From Patella vulgata (Eukaryota; Mollusca; Gastropoda; Patellidae): 64,000 bases of DNA. The stretch is from positions 79,758,767 through 79,822,766 of the forward strand of contig NC_065882.2 in the NCBI RefSeq assembly GCF_932274485.2, given 5' to 3'. The notes under the pieces were generated by a model. The model was not told where the DNA came from and did not search any database. It saw nothing but the letters and a program-made list of their open reading frames with translations. Below, piece by piece: positions 33,801 to 39,294 of the stretch. The position numbers and the translations under genes were made by a program. The number at the start of each line of letters is the position of its first letter. Position 1 is the first letter of the stretch.

Positions 33801-33848
33801 CTGGATTCTATGACCATTTCCTTTAAAAACATGGAAAACTCAGATTAA
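6920..33848 (+). CDS. Single-pass membrane protein with two LolA-like regions and four apple/PAN-like domains, 21 exons, 976 aa
   Basis: Exons: 6920-6949, 7873-7960, 8689-8883, 9350-9483, 9913-10024, 13233-13393, 14953-15075, 15757-15868, 16815-16975, 18465-18557, 19777-19863, 20765-20891, 21869-22045, 24908-25132, 26489-26604, 27326-27392, 29259-29495, 30723-30965, 31566-31805, 32960-33019, 33706-33848. They sum to 2931 nt, exactly 976 codons plus TAA, with every phase matching. Residues 1-23 form a signal peptide (AFILITLLVSAKA core). About 45-530 resemble metazoan LolA-like proteins, with two related halves (NHWQTCMYWP and GIDCDVYTST motifs) and FDISNCY. Residues 534-608, 670-748, 749-829 and 830-909 are six-cysteine domains of pattern CxxxC...CxSF(D/E)xC...C, each one exon. 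Residues about 933-955 are a transmembrane helix, followed by a 21-residue cytoplasmic tail. The role is unknown; a surface receptor or lipid/ligand-binding protein is an inference. The exon 4 donor is weak (GAG|GTTATG). Confidence 0.9.
7025..7325 (+). repeat. SINE S1 in intron 1
   Basis: Degenerate tRNA-like head (GAATAGTTAGCGTG, B box GGTTTCGATTC), body GGGTCCTCCGGTTTCCTCC, then GACGTTAAACTC and a long (CT)n tail. Confidence 0.88.
7395..7805. repeat. Family E repeat
   Basis: Contains TTTTAGGCCTAGCCTCGATC, a Y-rich GTCGATTATC-like block, AATAAATGTCTAAATAATAG and TTTAGCTCTTGCAAATGTAT, as in the copies at 13426-14180 and 42485-42690. Confidence 0.65.
8396..8572 (+). repeat. SINE S1, head-truncated
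   Basis: Starts inside the body at GCCTGTCCAACCTCGTGGG and ends GTGTCGAGTGGACGTAAAAC followed by a short CTCTCTATA tail. It sits directly before exon 3 of the LolA/apple gene. Confidence 0.8.
8850..9009 (+). repeat. Duplicated exon-3 fragment in intron 3
   Basis: The exonic 18-mer GATTATGACAACAATCAA (8850-8867) recurs exactly at 8979-8996. In both places ATTAAAAACCTGG follows, directly in the second copy and 41 nt later in the first. The second copy therefore lacks the exon end and the splice donor. Confidence 0.85.
8913..9295. repeat. Family C repeat with a family B element inside
   Basis: Family C words CACGAGTTCACAAA and AGATTTAAGTTAAGAATTTA occur twice (8918 and 9170) around a family B palindrome at 9011-9164. 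Related family C copies are at 15327-15556, 56629-56861 and 60198-60437. Confidence 0.7.
9011..9164. repeat. Fold-back MITE family B, copy 1
   Basis: Near-perfect palindrome. The left end is GCCTGTTTCACGAAATTTTA and the right end returns as its complement (GATTTCGGGAAACAGGGCC). Central ATTGGATAATATTAGATTG. No ORF. Confidence 0.85.
9500..9830. repeat. Minisatellite, about 37-bp unit
   Basis: Tandem copies of a unit containing ATATTTAGGGTTATTTTAGT and AAATTAGTATTCGA start shortly after the weak donor of exon 4 and fill most of intron 4. Confidence 0.9.
10051..10423. repeat. MITE family A, copy 1
   Basis: Terminal inverted repeats: CAATTTGATTAAAACACAGA at the left, complement TGAATCAGATTG at the right. 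The interior has GATTGATTAATCAATGTCTG and a TGACGTCA word. Other copies are at 17355-17700, 25361-25844, 30161-30694, 53644-53926 and 55110-55487. Confidence 0.88.
10632..10900 (+). repeat. SINE S2
   Basis: Head GGGAACCGCGGTAGCTTCGT with B-box-like GGGTTTGATCC, then GTGCACATAAAAGAATCTTT. The tail is degenerate. Confidence 0.7.
11041..12661. repeat. Long terminal-inverted-repeat element inserted in a SINE
   Basis: Ends: GGCCCTGTTTCACAAAAACT at the left, complement AGTTTTTGTGAAACATGGCC at the right. The arms are rich in TTAAAAT/ATTTTAA words as in family B, but the element is 1.6 kb. It carries an S1 SINE at 11716-11975 and no long ORF, so it is non-autonomous. Confidence 0.8.
11716..11975 (-). 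repeat. SINE S1 nested in the long TIR element
   Basis: (AG)n tail, GGGTTTAATGTCCAATAGAC, the body GGAGGAAACCGGAGAACCCG, and the B-box complement GAATCGAAACCCCG. The A-box end is missing. Confidence 0.85.
12855..13190 (-). repeat. SINE S2, nearly full length
   Basis: Starts TGAAATGAAATGGGGTTTAA. The body has GCAGCGGCACTATGGCTTAC, CTGTCCTTGTCAGGCC and CTCGGCTAATGCAGGGATCG (B-box complement), and it ends at ATCCACTTAGTCA. It lies just before exon 6. Confidence 0.9.
13426..14180. repeat. Family E repeats, two copies head to head
   Basis: GGGGCATTATGTGAGATTAG and the complement-like TATAGCGAGAACTGCCATCT recur around duplicated internal blocks (AATTAGACATTAATTAACTT, then AATTAATGTCTAATTAATAA on the opposite strand). 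No coding capacity. Confidence 0.75.
14567..14846 (-). repeat. SINE S1, nearly full length
   Basis: GGGGTATAACGTCCACTCGA through GGTTGGACAGGCGACCATAC to the head complement ACCATTCGACCATCCAACCT. The tail is short. Confidence 0.9.
15327..15556. repeat. Family C fold-back repeat
   Basis: Left arm CAGACTTAAGTTAAGAATAT; right arm TTCTTAACTTAGTCTGAGAT. It lies in intron 7. Confidence 0.75.
15556..15725 (-). repeat. SINE S2, partial
   Basis: Contains ATACGTCATACAGTTCGCTA, GAGGGAAATTTGGCCCGGGC and ATCCGTCCGACTAGACAC in the S2 minus order. The head is missing. Confidence 0.65.
15841..16206 (+). repeat. 28-bp minisatellite grown from the exon 8 splice donor
   Basis: Exon 8 ends CATGATTACAATACGG|GTAAG at 15868/15869. 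About twelve further copies of this boundary follow, mostly with a 28-bp period, such as ATTACGTTACGG|GTAAGG and ATTACAATATGG|GTAAGG. Most copies keep a GTAAG or GTAAA donor-like word. The first decoy donor (15908) lies 39 nt past the true one. Confidence 0.92.
16214..16494 (+). repeat. SINE S1, full length
   Basis: Head GGTTGGATGGCCCAATGGTT, B box GGTTTCGAATCCCC, body GGGTCCTCCGGTTTCCTCCC, end GTGTCGAGTGGACGTTAAAC and a CTCTCTC tail. Confidence 0.93.
17355..17700. repeat. MITE family A, copy 2
   Basis: CAATCTGATTAAAACATAGT at the left and TGTATTTTAATCATATTG at the right. A Tc1-like element abuts its right end at 17704. Confidence 0.85.
17706..18381 (-). mobile_element. Internally deleted Tc1-like transposon
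   Basis: Terminal inverted repeats TACTCTTCAAAACAAAAAGT and complement ACTTTTTTGAAGAGTA, flanked by TA. Read on the minus strand, about 18055-17900 encodes a transposase C-terminus (RRIAECLRIGGAITHY) matching the end of the 22336-23840 element (RRINACLANRGGFTRY). The DDE core is gone, so this copy is non-autonomous. Confidence 0.85.
18578..18642 (+). repeat. SINE S2 3' end fragment
   Basis: GAGCGGAACAATTGGACGTT followed by AAACCACATTTCATTTCAA is the 3' tail of S2. It lies about 25 bp past the donor of exon 10. Confidence 0.7.
18870..19325. repeat. Minisatellite, about 47-bp unit
   Basis: Degenerate tandem copies of GTCGTGATAGTCGAATAGTT with AGTACACT and CACGACCAGTAAGAC. It fills much of intron 10. 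Confidence 0.85.
19489..19670. repeat. Fold-back repeat family D, copy 2
   Basis: Arms GGTCACGAGATGTAAACAGG and ATTTACATCTCAGCGACC around a CCCTAACC-rich loop. Confidence 0.8.
19940..20284. repeat. 27-bp minisatellite, left part
   Basis: Tandem units GGTTTATAAAAGGGAATAGA followed by CGTCATA, changing halfway to a variant with GGGGACATGCTTTAT. The period is a multiple of three, which creates open frames with a repeated MTSIPFYKP-like peptide; these are not genes. Confidence 0.9.
20285..20682. repeat. MITE family F inserted in the 27-bp minisatellite
   Basis: Inverted ends of about 55 bp: the left has CTACATCTAGCCTCGACTGT, the right its complement ACAGCCGAGGCTAGATGTAG. The minisatellite continues on the right (GCATAATAGGTTTATAACAT), so the element landed inside the array. 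Confidence 0.85.
21100..21245 (-). repeat. SINE head fragment
   Basis: The B-box complement GCAATCGAATCCGGGACC and A-box complement TTACCGACTGAGTCACCGTG mark a tRNA-like SINE head. No tail is visible. Confidence 0.65.
21265..21535. repeat. 21-bp minisatellite
   Basis: About 13 units of TTTACAATGGAATATCGTAC (plus one base). The 7-codon period gives open frames on both strands, with no splice or domain support. Confidence 0.92.
21630..21850. repeat. 20-bp minisatellite
   Basis: Tandem ATATCTGAATATAGAATATG units that end about 20 bp before the acceptor of exon 13. Confidence 0.92.
22095..22251. repeat. Fold-back MITE family B, copy 2
   Basis: GGGGCCTGTTTCACGAAATT at the left and AATTTCGTGAAACAGGCCCC-like sequence at the right, close to a perfect hairpin about 155 bp long. 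Confidence 0.9.
22336..23840 (+). mobile_element. Tc1-like DD34E DNA transposon, nearly complete
   Basis: About 35-bp terminal inverted repeats, TACTATTAAAAAAAAGTAGG at the left and the complement of TACTATTCAAAAAAAGTAGG at the right, flanked by TA target duplications (22334-22335 and 23841-23842). The inner part GGGGATATTTGATTTT is identical at both ends. It carries one transposase gene in two frames and lies in intron 13. The well-kept ends suggest a fairly recent insertion. Confidence 0.95.
22631..23624 (+). pseudogene. Tc1-like transposase, frame-broken
   Basis: 22631-23005 encodes the DNA-binding part: paired-like helix-turn-helix (QIGTTQAVVARTMNVSQSVI), then the GRPR hook (RPRSGRPRATT) and a second helix-turn-helix ending QTIRNRLH. 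A second frame to 23624 carries the catalytic core: first Asp in MFSDESRF, second in FQDDNARCH, Glu in SPDLSPIEHVWD. Exactly 34 residues separate the last two, hence DD34E. Between RNRLH and ARRRWCRD the family usually has about 20-25 more residues, so a small deletion with a frame change near 22950-22990 appears to inactivate this copy. Confidence 0.9.
24283..24420. repeat. Short imperfect palindrome
   Basis: GTGTCACTAGGGTGTTAAAA with CTGTGACTATT at the left is mirrored by the complement of GCGTTTACACCAGTAGTGAC at the right. Probably a small MITE; only one copy was seen. Confidence 0.6.
24824..24880. repeat. Poly-C plus (CT)n tract before exon 14
   Basis: A run of C followed by two (TC)n runs ends about 25 bp before the acceptor of exon 14. 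It may serve as an enlarged polypyrimidine tract. Confidence 0.85.
25172..25337. repeat. Fold-back MITE, family B variant
   Basis: GGGCCCTTATTCACGAAAAC at the left and GTTTTCGTGAATAAGGGCCC at the right are exact reverse complements over 20 bp. Confidence 0.9.
25361..25844. repeat. MITE family A, copy 3, carrying a family B insertion
   Basis: CAATCTGATTAAAACACGGA at the left and TTTTTTAATCAGATTG at the right. A family B hairpin at 25667-25828 splits the right end between GACCTG and TTTTTTAATC. Confidence 0.88.
25667..25828. repeat. Fold-back MITE family B, copy 3
   Basis: GGCCCTGTGTCACGAAATTT and TTTCGTGAAATAGGCCCCTG pair as a hairpin. Inserted into family A, so it is the younger of the two. 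Confidence 0.88.
25873..26232 (-). repeat. SINE S2, nearly full length
   Basis: GAAATGAAATGGGGGTTTAA at the left, B-box complement GGGATCGAACACGGGACC, and the head complement TCACCGAGCCACCGTGGCTC at the right. Confidence 0.9.
26245..26460 (-). repeat. SINE S1, tail- and head-trimmed
   Basis: CACTCGATACAAACTAGGTC, then ATTCGCTTGCACGCAGAG and the B-box complement GAATCGAAACCACGCC. It stops 28 bp before the acceptor of exon 15. Confidence 0.8.
26570..26745 (+). repeat. Duplicated exon 15 end with its splice donor
   Basis: The exon 15 boundary CTTGATGATGGTTCG|GTAAGTTC (26604/26605) is repeated as CCTGATGATGGTTCG|GTAAGTTC (26686/26687). The shared sequence runs about 80 bp, from the exon through the first part of the intron. 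The two donors are 82 nt apart. Confidence 0.92.
27525..27573. repeat. G-rich tract (GGGGGC)n
   Basis: GGGCGGGGGC units followed by a run of more than ten G, a candidate G-quadruplex, at the start of a SINE. Confidence 0.8.
27573..27845 (+). repeat. SINE with a third tRNA-like head (S3)
   Basis: Head GTAGGATGGCCTTTTGGTCT and B box GGTTTCGATCCC; the middle TCCGGTTTCCTCCCAC matches S1, and the 3' end GCGGACGTTAAACACTAAGA differs from both S1 and S2 tails. Confidence 0.7.
27873..28195. repeat. Inverted chimera of two SINE S1 copies
   Basis: 27873-28095 is S1 in minus orientation, from GAGAGTTTAACGCCCACTCA to CATTATGGTACAGCGCGC. At the shared GCGC word it switches to the plus orientation, AAGCGGATTATTGAAATAAA through GAATGGACGTTAAACCCC. 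The two ends can fold on each other. Confidence 0.85.
28265..28455 (-). repeat. Tandem array of a SINE tRNA-like A-box head
   Basis: A B-box complement (GGAATCGAACCCAGTACC) is followed by five or six units of about 28-32 bp such as CACCGTGGTTAGCGCCATAC. Each unit is the A-box part of a tRNA-like head on the minus strand. Confidence 0.85.
28633..28995 (+). repeat. SINE S2, full length
   Basis: GGGGAGCCACGTGGCTAAGT head, B box GAGTTCGATCCC, body GTTGGCCGAGAAAG-like and CACGTAAAAGATCCCTTGGC, end GTAGGACGTTAAACCCCATT followed by TTCATTT repeats. Confidence 0.93.
29710..29985. repeat. Family E repeat
   Basis: GGGAATATGCTGAAAATTTC, GATTGTCCAATTTTGCGTTT and ATTTAGCTCTTGCAAAATGT match other family E copies. 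Confidence 0.65.
30161..30694. repeat. MITE family A, copy 4, with a captured Tc1 fragment
   Basis: ATTCTGATTAAAATACAGAT at the left and ATATTTCAATCAGGTTG at the right. About 85 bp of its middle, present in copy 1, is replaced by 30262-30507. Confidence 0.88.
30262..30507 (-). mobile_element. Tc1-like fragment captured in a MITE
   Basis: CAATACAAAACTGCGGAAAT through TTCGTTGTGGCATGCTC matches 17737-17960 of the deleted Tc1 copy, including the end of the transposase frame. It has no terminal repeats and no TA flanks, so it did not arrive by ordinary transposition. Confidence 0.85.
31022..31210 (+). repeat. SINE S2, 3'-truncated
   Basis: Head GAGCCACGGTGGTTCAGTGA and core GTCAGTGATGTAGGACGGAG. 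It ends where a younger S1 begins. Confidence 0.8.
31221..31528 (-). repeat. SINE S1, full length with target-site duplication
   Basis: (AG)n tail, GAAATGGGGTTTAACGTCCA, body GGAGGAAACCGGGGGATCCG, A-box complement ACCACTCGGCCATCCAACCC. The 11-bp flanks TCCAACAAAGT at 31210-31220 and 31529-31539 are identical. Confidence 0.95.
31855..32070 (+). repeat. SINE S2, head-truncated
   Basis: CCACTTGTCAATTGTGCAGG, CGAGATCCCGTGTAGACGTG and GAAGGACGTTAAACCCCATT in order. Confidence 0.75.
32195..32525 (+). repeat. SINE S2
   Basis: GACGTTGACTAGCTAACCTG, B-box-like GTGTTTGATCCC, TGCGTTGGCCGAGAAAAG, and the tail GTAGGATGTTAAACCCCACT followed by TCATTT. Confidence 0.82.
32580..32940 (+). repeat. SINE S2, head-truncated, with an extended CATTT tail
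   Basis: A (CATTT)n-like run (32590-32646) is followed by AGGACGTAGGGCGTGACAAG, CGTGCACGTAAAAGATCCCT and GTAGGACGTTAAACCCCATT, then another CATTT/CGTTT run up to 32940. It lies just before exon 20. Confidence 0.88.
33173..33450 (+). repeat. SINE S2, 3'-diverged
   Basis: Head GTCACGGTGGCTCAGTGAAT, B box TCTTCGATCC and GTTGGCCGAGACAGTTCATC. The 3' third is degenerate. Confidence 0.82.
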
Positions 33849-34177
33849 CTCGGAGAATTTCAGTATCTACTTTCATTTTACATTTTTATATTGTTGTTGA
33901 TTTGAGATCTCTGCCGCTAGACCACGTGTCATCGGATGCATGACGATTTAGATACAATTTTATCCACAAGTTTTTGCAAAACATAAGAAATACGTGGAAA
34001 GTTCATATTGTATTTAGATTCGATTGTTTTGTTTATCTGACAGCGGATGATTTGTCATCAAGTTTTGTCTACCGATATGTTAGTGTTCAGTGGTGTTTGT
34101 TTAATTGTTTGGTTTATTTGTTTGTTATATTTGTAAGTATATAATTATGTACTTTATAATGTTACACACAGACATGT

Positions 34178-34183
34178 AATAAA
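34178..34183 (+). terminator. Polyadenylation signal AATAAA of the LolA/apple gene
   Basis: AATAAA lies about 330 bp after the TAA stop at 33846-33848, with no nearer canonical hexamer. It is followed by AT-rich sequence, so the mRNA probably ends near 34200. Confidence 0.6.
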
Positions 34184-34254
34184 TTATAATCACTGTAAAT
34201 ATAAATTCTAATTATTGTAGATATCTTTTTTTACATTATAATTCGTTCGTTTTA

Positions 34255-34780
34255 TAAAGTAGGGGTGGTCTCGTAATTATTATTCAGTCCTTCTTCAAAA
34301 GCGTTGTGCATATAAATTATGTTCGATCATTCTATAAACGTGTTGGACATCTAAGTTATATTTTGATTCCGCTATAAAAGTGTAGGACCTCTAAATTATA
34401 ATTCGGTCTTTCTATAAAAGAGTGGGGCCTCTTAATTATATAATTTGGTCCTTCTATGAAACCACAGTGCCTCTAAATTATAATTAGATCCTTCTATAAA
34501 AAATGTGGGACCTCTAAATTATAATTTAATAATTATAATTTGATCATTTTATCAAATAGTAAGACCGCTAAATTATATAATTCGGTCTTTCTATAAAAGA
34601 GGGAGGTCTCTAACTATAATTTAATAATTCTATAATGGTGTAGGACATCTAAATTATAATTTATTAATTATATAAAAGTGTAGGACCTTTAAATTATAAT
34701 TTGATAATTCTATAAAAGTGTGGTGCATCTTAATAATAATTTAATAAGTCTTTAAAAGTGTAAGACATTTTTAATGTAGG
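34255..34780. repeat. Degenerate AT-rich minisatellite
   Basis: Units of roughly 36-40 bp built of CTATAAAAGTGTAGGACCTC and TAAATTATAATTTGATC, about 13 copies. Confidence 0.88.
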
Positions 34781-34829
34781 TCGAATTAAAATGTTTGATT
34801 AGGTTAATCTGATGTGTTATTTTGAGAGT

Positions 34830-35006
34830 GGGGGGGGGGTAGATGGCCGAATTGTTAGCACGTGCGTGCTGTATCATAAAGCCTGTCATTGAGTCAACTG
34901 GCGTGGTTTCGAATCCCCGGTTGTATGTCCAACCTCGTGGGTTTCCTCCGGTTTCCTCCCACTGAAATAAAAAAAATAAACCGTATGTTAGTCCCGAAAT
35001 GACCCC

Positions 35007-35053
<47 letters not shown>
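34830..35053 (+). repeat. SINE S1 with internal deletion and target-site duplication
   Basis: Head GTAGATGGCCGAATTGTTAG, B box GGTTTCGAATCCCC, then a shortened body and a long (CT)n tail. The 13-bp flanks TTATTTTGAGAGT at 34817-34829 and 35054-35066 are identical. Confidence 0.93.
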
Positions 35054-35061
<8 letters not shown>

Positions 35062-35249
35062 AGAGTACGGGTGTATATTATTATGTACACGATATACACG
35101 GCTAAACTGTCAATTCGACAGAGTAACAGAAAACAGGTCTGTTTACTAATTTTTTTAGCTTAGTTTCGTATAATTTCGTTTTTCCCTAAAATTGTTGACA
35201 GTTGAAAAGTCAGGCGGTTATATCTTGTGTTGATTTAATAGAAATAAGT

Positions 35250-35600
35250 TATCGATAGGGTTGGGTTAGGGTAATCCCCTATATCAATAGGGTTGGGTTA
35301 GGGTAATCCCCTATATCATAAGGTTGGGTTAGGGTAATCCCCTATATCAATAGGGTTGGGTTAGGGTAATCACCTATATCATAGGGTTGGGTTAAAGTAA
35401 TCACCTATATCATAGGGTTGGGTTAGGGTAATCACCTATATCATAGGGTTGGGTTAGGGTAATCACGTACATCATAGGGTTGGGTTAGGGTAGTCACCTA
35501 TATCATAGGGTTGGGTTAAAGTAATCGCCTATATCATAGGGTTGGGTAAGGGTAATCCCCTATATCATAAGGTTGGGTTAGGGTATTCCCCTATATCATA
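35250..35600. repeat. Telomere-like minisatellite, 31-32-bp unit
   Basis: About 11 units of AGGGTTGGGTTAGGGTAATC plus (A/C)CCTATATCAT. Each has a GGGTTAGGG core like the animal telomere repeat. Confidence 0.92.
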
Positions 35601-35609
35601 AATATTGTA

Positions 35610-35880
35610 TCTAAATTGTAATCTTTATTCATAAATACGATATTTGAGGCAATCTTGATTTCGTAAACATTGTGGTTTCAACGTAATCCTTATTCGTAAA
35701 TGCAGTATTTGAGGCAATCTTTATTCGCAAACGTCACACTGTGGTTATGGAGTAATCTTTATTCGTAAATACTGTAATTACGAAGAAATCTTTATTCGCA
35801 AACACTATAACTACGAGGAAATCTTTATTCGTAAACACTGTGGTTACGAGGAAATCTTTATTCGTGGTTACGGGGTAATA
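35610..35880. repeat. Minisatellite, about 31-bp unit
   Basis: Tandem AATCTTTATTCGTAAACACT with GTGGTTACGAGG, eight or nine degenerate copies. Confidence 0.85.
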
Positions 35881-36192
35881 TACAGACGTGAAACGTTTTA
35901 TGTGCATAGTAATCCAAGTGGATCAAGTTCCCCCTCCCCTATTGTCCACACATCCGTAATATCGCTATACAAAATAACACATCAAATATAATCCCAGATC
36001 AAACAGATCTTATCCTTTTTAAACTGTTTAAACTGAGGGAAAATCAAGAGAGTGTTCAGTATTTCTATATATTATATCACGGTGGCCTGAAAGATTATTT
36101 TATTTTGATTACATTGTATTTGTAAAGACTATCTTGTATAGAATAAACAATTTTATCAGCTATTTCTCGTCATCTCAGCCATCGTCGGGTGT

Positions 36193-36480
36193 GTGTGGGG
36201 GGGGGGGGGGGCGAATGGTTAACGCGTGCACGTTGTATCATAAGGTCTGTCATTGAGTCGAGTGGCATAGTATCGATTCCTCACTTGTACTTTACAAGGA
36301 GTAGGGTCGCCTGACCAACCTAGTTGGTTTTCTCCGGGTGCATCGGTTTCCTCCCATTGCTAAAGACCCTTACGCGCAAGCGAATTATTGAAATAAAGCT
36401 GAACCATAATATGTTAGTTCCGAAATGACCTTGTTTGTGACGAATTGACATTAAACCCAACTTCTCACTTGCCGGCTTCA
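36193..36480 (+). repeat. SINE S1
   Basis: Poly-G, then GCGAATGGTTAACGCGTGCA, B-box GTATCGATTCC, body and GACATTAAACCCAACTTCTC. Confidence 0.88.
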
Positions 36481-36524
36481 TTAGCCCAGTCGGAGTAGAA
36501 TAGTGGGGCGTTAAAACGTTAACA

Positions 36525-37125
36525 CAATAAATTAGACATTTATTAACATGACAAGACTATAATCAACTCTTGTTTCGAATCCCTGGTTGTACGTGACAAT
36601 GAGTAGGGACGCCTGTCCAGCCTCGTGGGTTTTCGCCGGGTCCTCAGGTTTCCTCCCACTGCTAAAGACCCCTACGCACAAGCGAATTATTGAAATAAAA
36701 TTAAAACTATATGATAGTCCCGAAATGACCTAGTTTGTGTCGAGTGGACATTAAACCCCATCTCTCTCTCTCTCTCTCTCTCTCTCTTAGCCATCTTGGA
36801 ATATTAAAGTACCAAAGTCTATCTTCAGTGCACAATCCAGGCTTTTTACGAAGACAAGGCGATGAGTAGCATTTGGCCCGGTCAAACCTGGTCCAAAATT
36901 AATAATTTAATTTAAAAATGAATACTCGAGACTTTGTTTAATATTGCATCCACGGTAGCAATGATAATCAAGACTATGTTGTTCTTAAATCAGCCATAAC
37001 TCTGCTCGGAATGAAGTTATTTAACTAAAAAATTTCAAGATATTCCCTTTTCGTTATCTTTTTCTAACTATTCTCGCGAGAACTGTCAGCTCTTTACCTA
37101 CATTTTACATAATACATCTTTAATC
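36525..37125. repeat. Family E repeat split by a SINE
   Basis: AATTAGACATTTATTAACAT lies left of the S1 copy at 36555-36788, and CGCGAGAACTGTCAGCTCTT lies to its right. Confidence 0.55.
36555..36788 (+). repeat. SINE S1, head-truncated
   Basis: Starts at the B box GTTTCGAATCCC and ends GTGTCGAGTGGACATTAAAC with a (CT)n tail. Confidence 0.88.
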
Positions 37126-37193
37126 TTTATAACCACAAAAGGCCCAATATGTGACAATTGTCGGATAGGCTGTGTCGAGTGGACGTTAAAGAT

Positions 37194-37396
37194 TAGATCT
37201 ATTTGATAAGGCTAAGTTCAAGTTTGGTCGTCACAAGATGTAAACATGGCTAGCGCTAACCCTAACCCTAACTCTGGACCTAGACCTAATGCTTACCCTT
37301 ACCCTAACCTAAAATCTCGCCAACAATCATGTGCCCTAACTTTATTTACATCTCAGCGACCTTGACGAAAATTGAGCTGGCCTTAACAAATAGATT
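37194..37396. repeat. Fold-back repeat family D, copy 3
   Basis: ATCTATTTGATAAGGCTAAG and TGAGCTGGCCTTAACAAATA arms around a loop of AACCCTAACCCTAACTC words. Confidence 0.8.
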
Positions 37397-37957
37397 TAGC
37401 CCTTGCCATCCGCCAGGGTCTTTAGCAGTGTGAGGTCAACCAAAAGGTTAGCCAAGCAGACGACCCTATTAGGCACCTACTCCTTGGCAAATGGAATCCC
37501 AAGAAAGGTAGACAGAAAGGCTGCTATCAGGACAGTTCCTTCTATTTTTCACCGTCATTCAGCTGAGACCCACGACATCTGCGAGTTTTATAATGGCGGA
37601 CCAAATCAAACGTATTTCGTTTTTGTTTTTGAATCGCACATTTCTACTTGAAAATAGTGTTGAATTATTTGGCGGGAAATGATTCCTTTTGGCTAAGAAA
37701 GAAGAATCACTGCAAAAAAAAAGACGGTAAGGATTTCAAAATAGCTTAGAACAGAGGTGGGGGTAGAGCCGTATTTTTATATTGCAGTAATAGGGTTGAA
37801 CAGGAACGACCAGGAACTATATGTCATCTAGAGACTCAATCATTTTGTATACCGTATTCTTAAAGGCACTACTGTCTCGGCACTCAGTGTTGGTAATACT
37901 AACTAATAATAAACCAAATCAAAAAACAAAACAATACTAGTTATTATATGAAAACAA

Positions 37958-38175
37958 GACAAGGATACTTTCACGTACAAGCCAATATGTACACGGAAAC
38001 TCGATTGTTCGTCCCATCCAATCGACTAGACATTGCTCATTACCGGGCCCTCCGTCCTGTCCAACTGCCATGGGGAAACTATGCCGAAAAACCCGAAGAA
38101 CTTTCTCGGCCAACACCGGAAGCGAACCCAAGACGTCCTGGTTAGCGAGCCAGCGTCTTATCTAGCGGCTCCCCT
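37958..38175 (-). repeat. SINE S2, tail-truncated
   Basis: CGTCCCATCCAATCGACTAG, CTTTCTCGGCCAACACCGGA and the head complement TTAGCGAGCCAGCGTCTTAT. Confidence 0.82.
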
Positions 38176-38489
38176 TTCAAAATAAGGATTGGAAAACAGA
38201 TCATCTCTACGTAAAATCCCTCTCATTGAATTAAGGGTCGGTCGTACTAAATAATAATAAATAAATTTTAAAATAAAACTGGGATATTAGAAGACTTTCG
38301 TAATCCTCTGTAAAACAGATTGGCTATATACTTGAAGGGTTTATTTCAGCGACGTTTCGACGAGAGTTCTCCCATCTTTATCAAGGAAAAGGAAATAAAC
38401 CCTTTAAGTAACTTGTATTCCATATAATTGTGTCATGTGTTATTCTCATCTAGTTACTAAATACCACTTAAACAATTTAAAGATACATT

Positions 38490-38845
38490 AGTTAAGAGTT
38501 TAATAAAGAAATCCCCATTCTTGCTATAATAATTCAAAAATAGATGATAAAAAAAGAAAATACTGAAAATTTCATTCAAATTACTTCATTCTGAGCCAAA
38601 TTATCACTGTTTGTAGTTTTGACAAGATGTGTGCATAGTGGTAACCAGGGTTCTGGTGCATTTGAGACTTAGCATCGCTTTCCCATTTTTAAATTAGATT
38701 AATTCTCGATTATCAGATACAATTAAGAGTTGATTATGGCCTTGTTTTGTTAATAAATGTCTAATTAATAGTTTATATAACATACCAAGCCTAAAGAAAA
38801 ACCTACTATAGGCAGATTTAGCTCTTGCATAATGTATGTTTAACT
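38490..38845. repeat. Family E repeat
   Basis: Contains TGAAAATTTCATTCAAATTA, TTAATAAATGTCTAATTAAT and TTAGCTCTTGCATAATGTAT. Confidence 0.7.
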
Positions 38846-38875
38846 GCACTAGTTATTATATGAAAAGAAAATTGA

Positions 38876-39200
38876 ATTGAAATGAAATGGGGTTTAACGT
38901 CCTACTGTTCTGCTCCTAAACTGTGCTAATGAAGACGGGCATACGCCATACAGTGCTTATATCGAATTCCAACTGCCAAGGGATCTTTTACGTGCACGCC
39001 AATGAGTACAGGGGACCTTGGTTTTTCGTCCCATCCGAACGACTAGACAGCTGTCCTTGTCAGGCCCTCAGTTCTGCATCCCTGACAAGGGGGAACCACG
39101 CCGGAAAATCTGGATGAACTTTCTCGGCCACTGCAGGGATCGAACACCCGACCTCCGGGCTGCGAGCCAGCGTCTTACCCACTTAGCCACGTGATCCCCC
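38876..39200 (-). repeat. SINE S2, nearly full length
   Basis: GAAATGAAATGGGGTTTAAC, CATCCGAACGACTAGACAGC, B-box complement GGGATCGAACACCCGACC and head complement CACTTAGCCACGTGATCCCC. It ends about 95 bp from the PLAC8-like stop codon. Confidence 0.92.
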
Positions 39201-39294
39201 GTATGAAAAGAAAACACTACAAGTATTTAATATATCAAACAGTATAATATATCAATTAAATATAACAAACTTTAATATAACAATTATTCTCTGG

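Larger units (their letters stand above)
34200..39294. other. Intergenic repeat desert
   Basis: No supported exon. Its contents are minisatellites (34255-34780, 35250-35600, 35610-35880), S1 copies (34830-35053, 36193-36480, 36555-36788), S2 copies (37958-38175, 38876-39200), family E (36525-37125, 38490-38845) and family D (37194-37396). The reading frame at 37403-37651 has no splice or domain support. Confidence 0.6.

Noticed and set aside
34752-35099. 115-aa minus-strand frame with an RE repeat, and similar frames at 3945-4191 and 42209-42460
   Set aside because: They translate (AG)n/(CT)n SINE tails and SINE bodies.
35250-35600. True chromosome end
   Set aside because: Units are 31-32 bp with only a telomere-like core, and genes continue on both sides.
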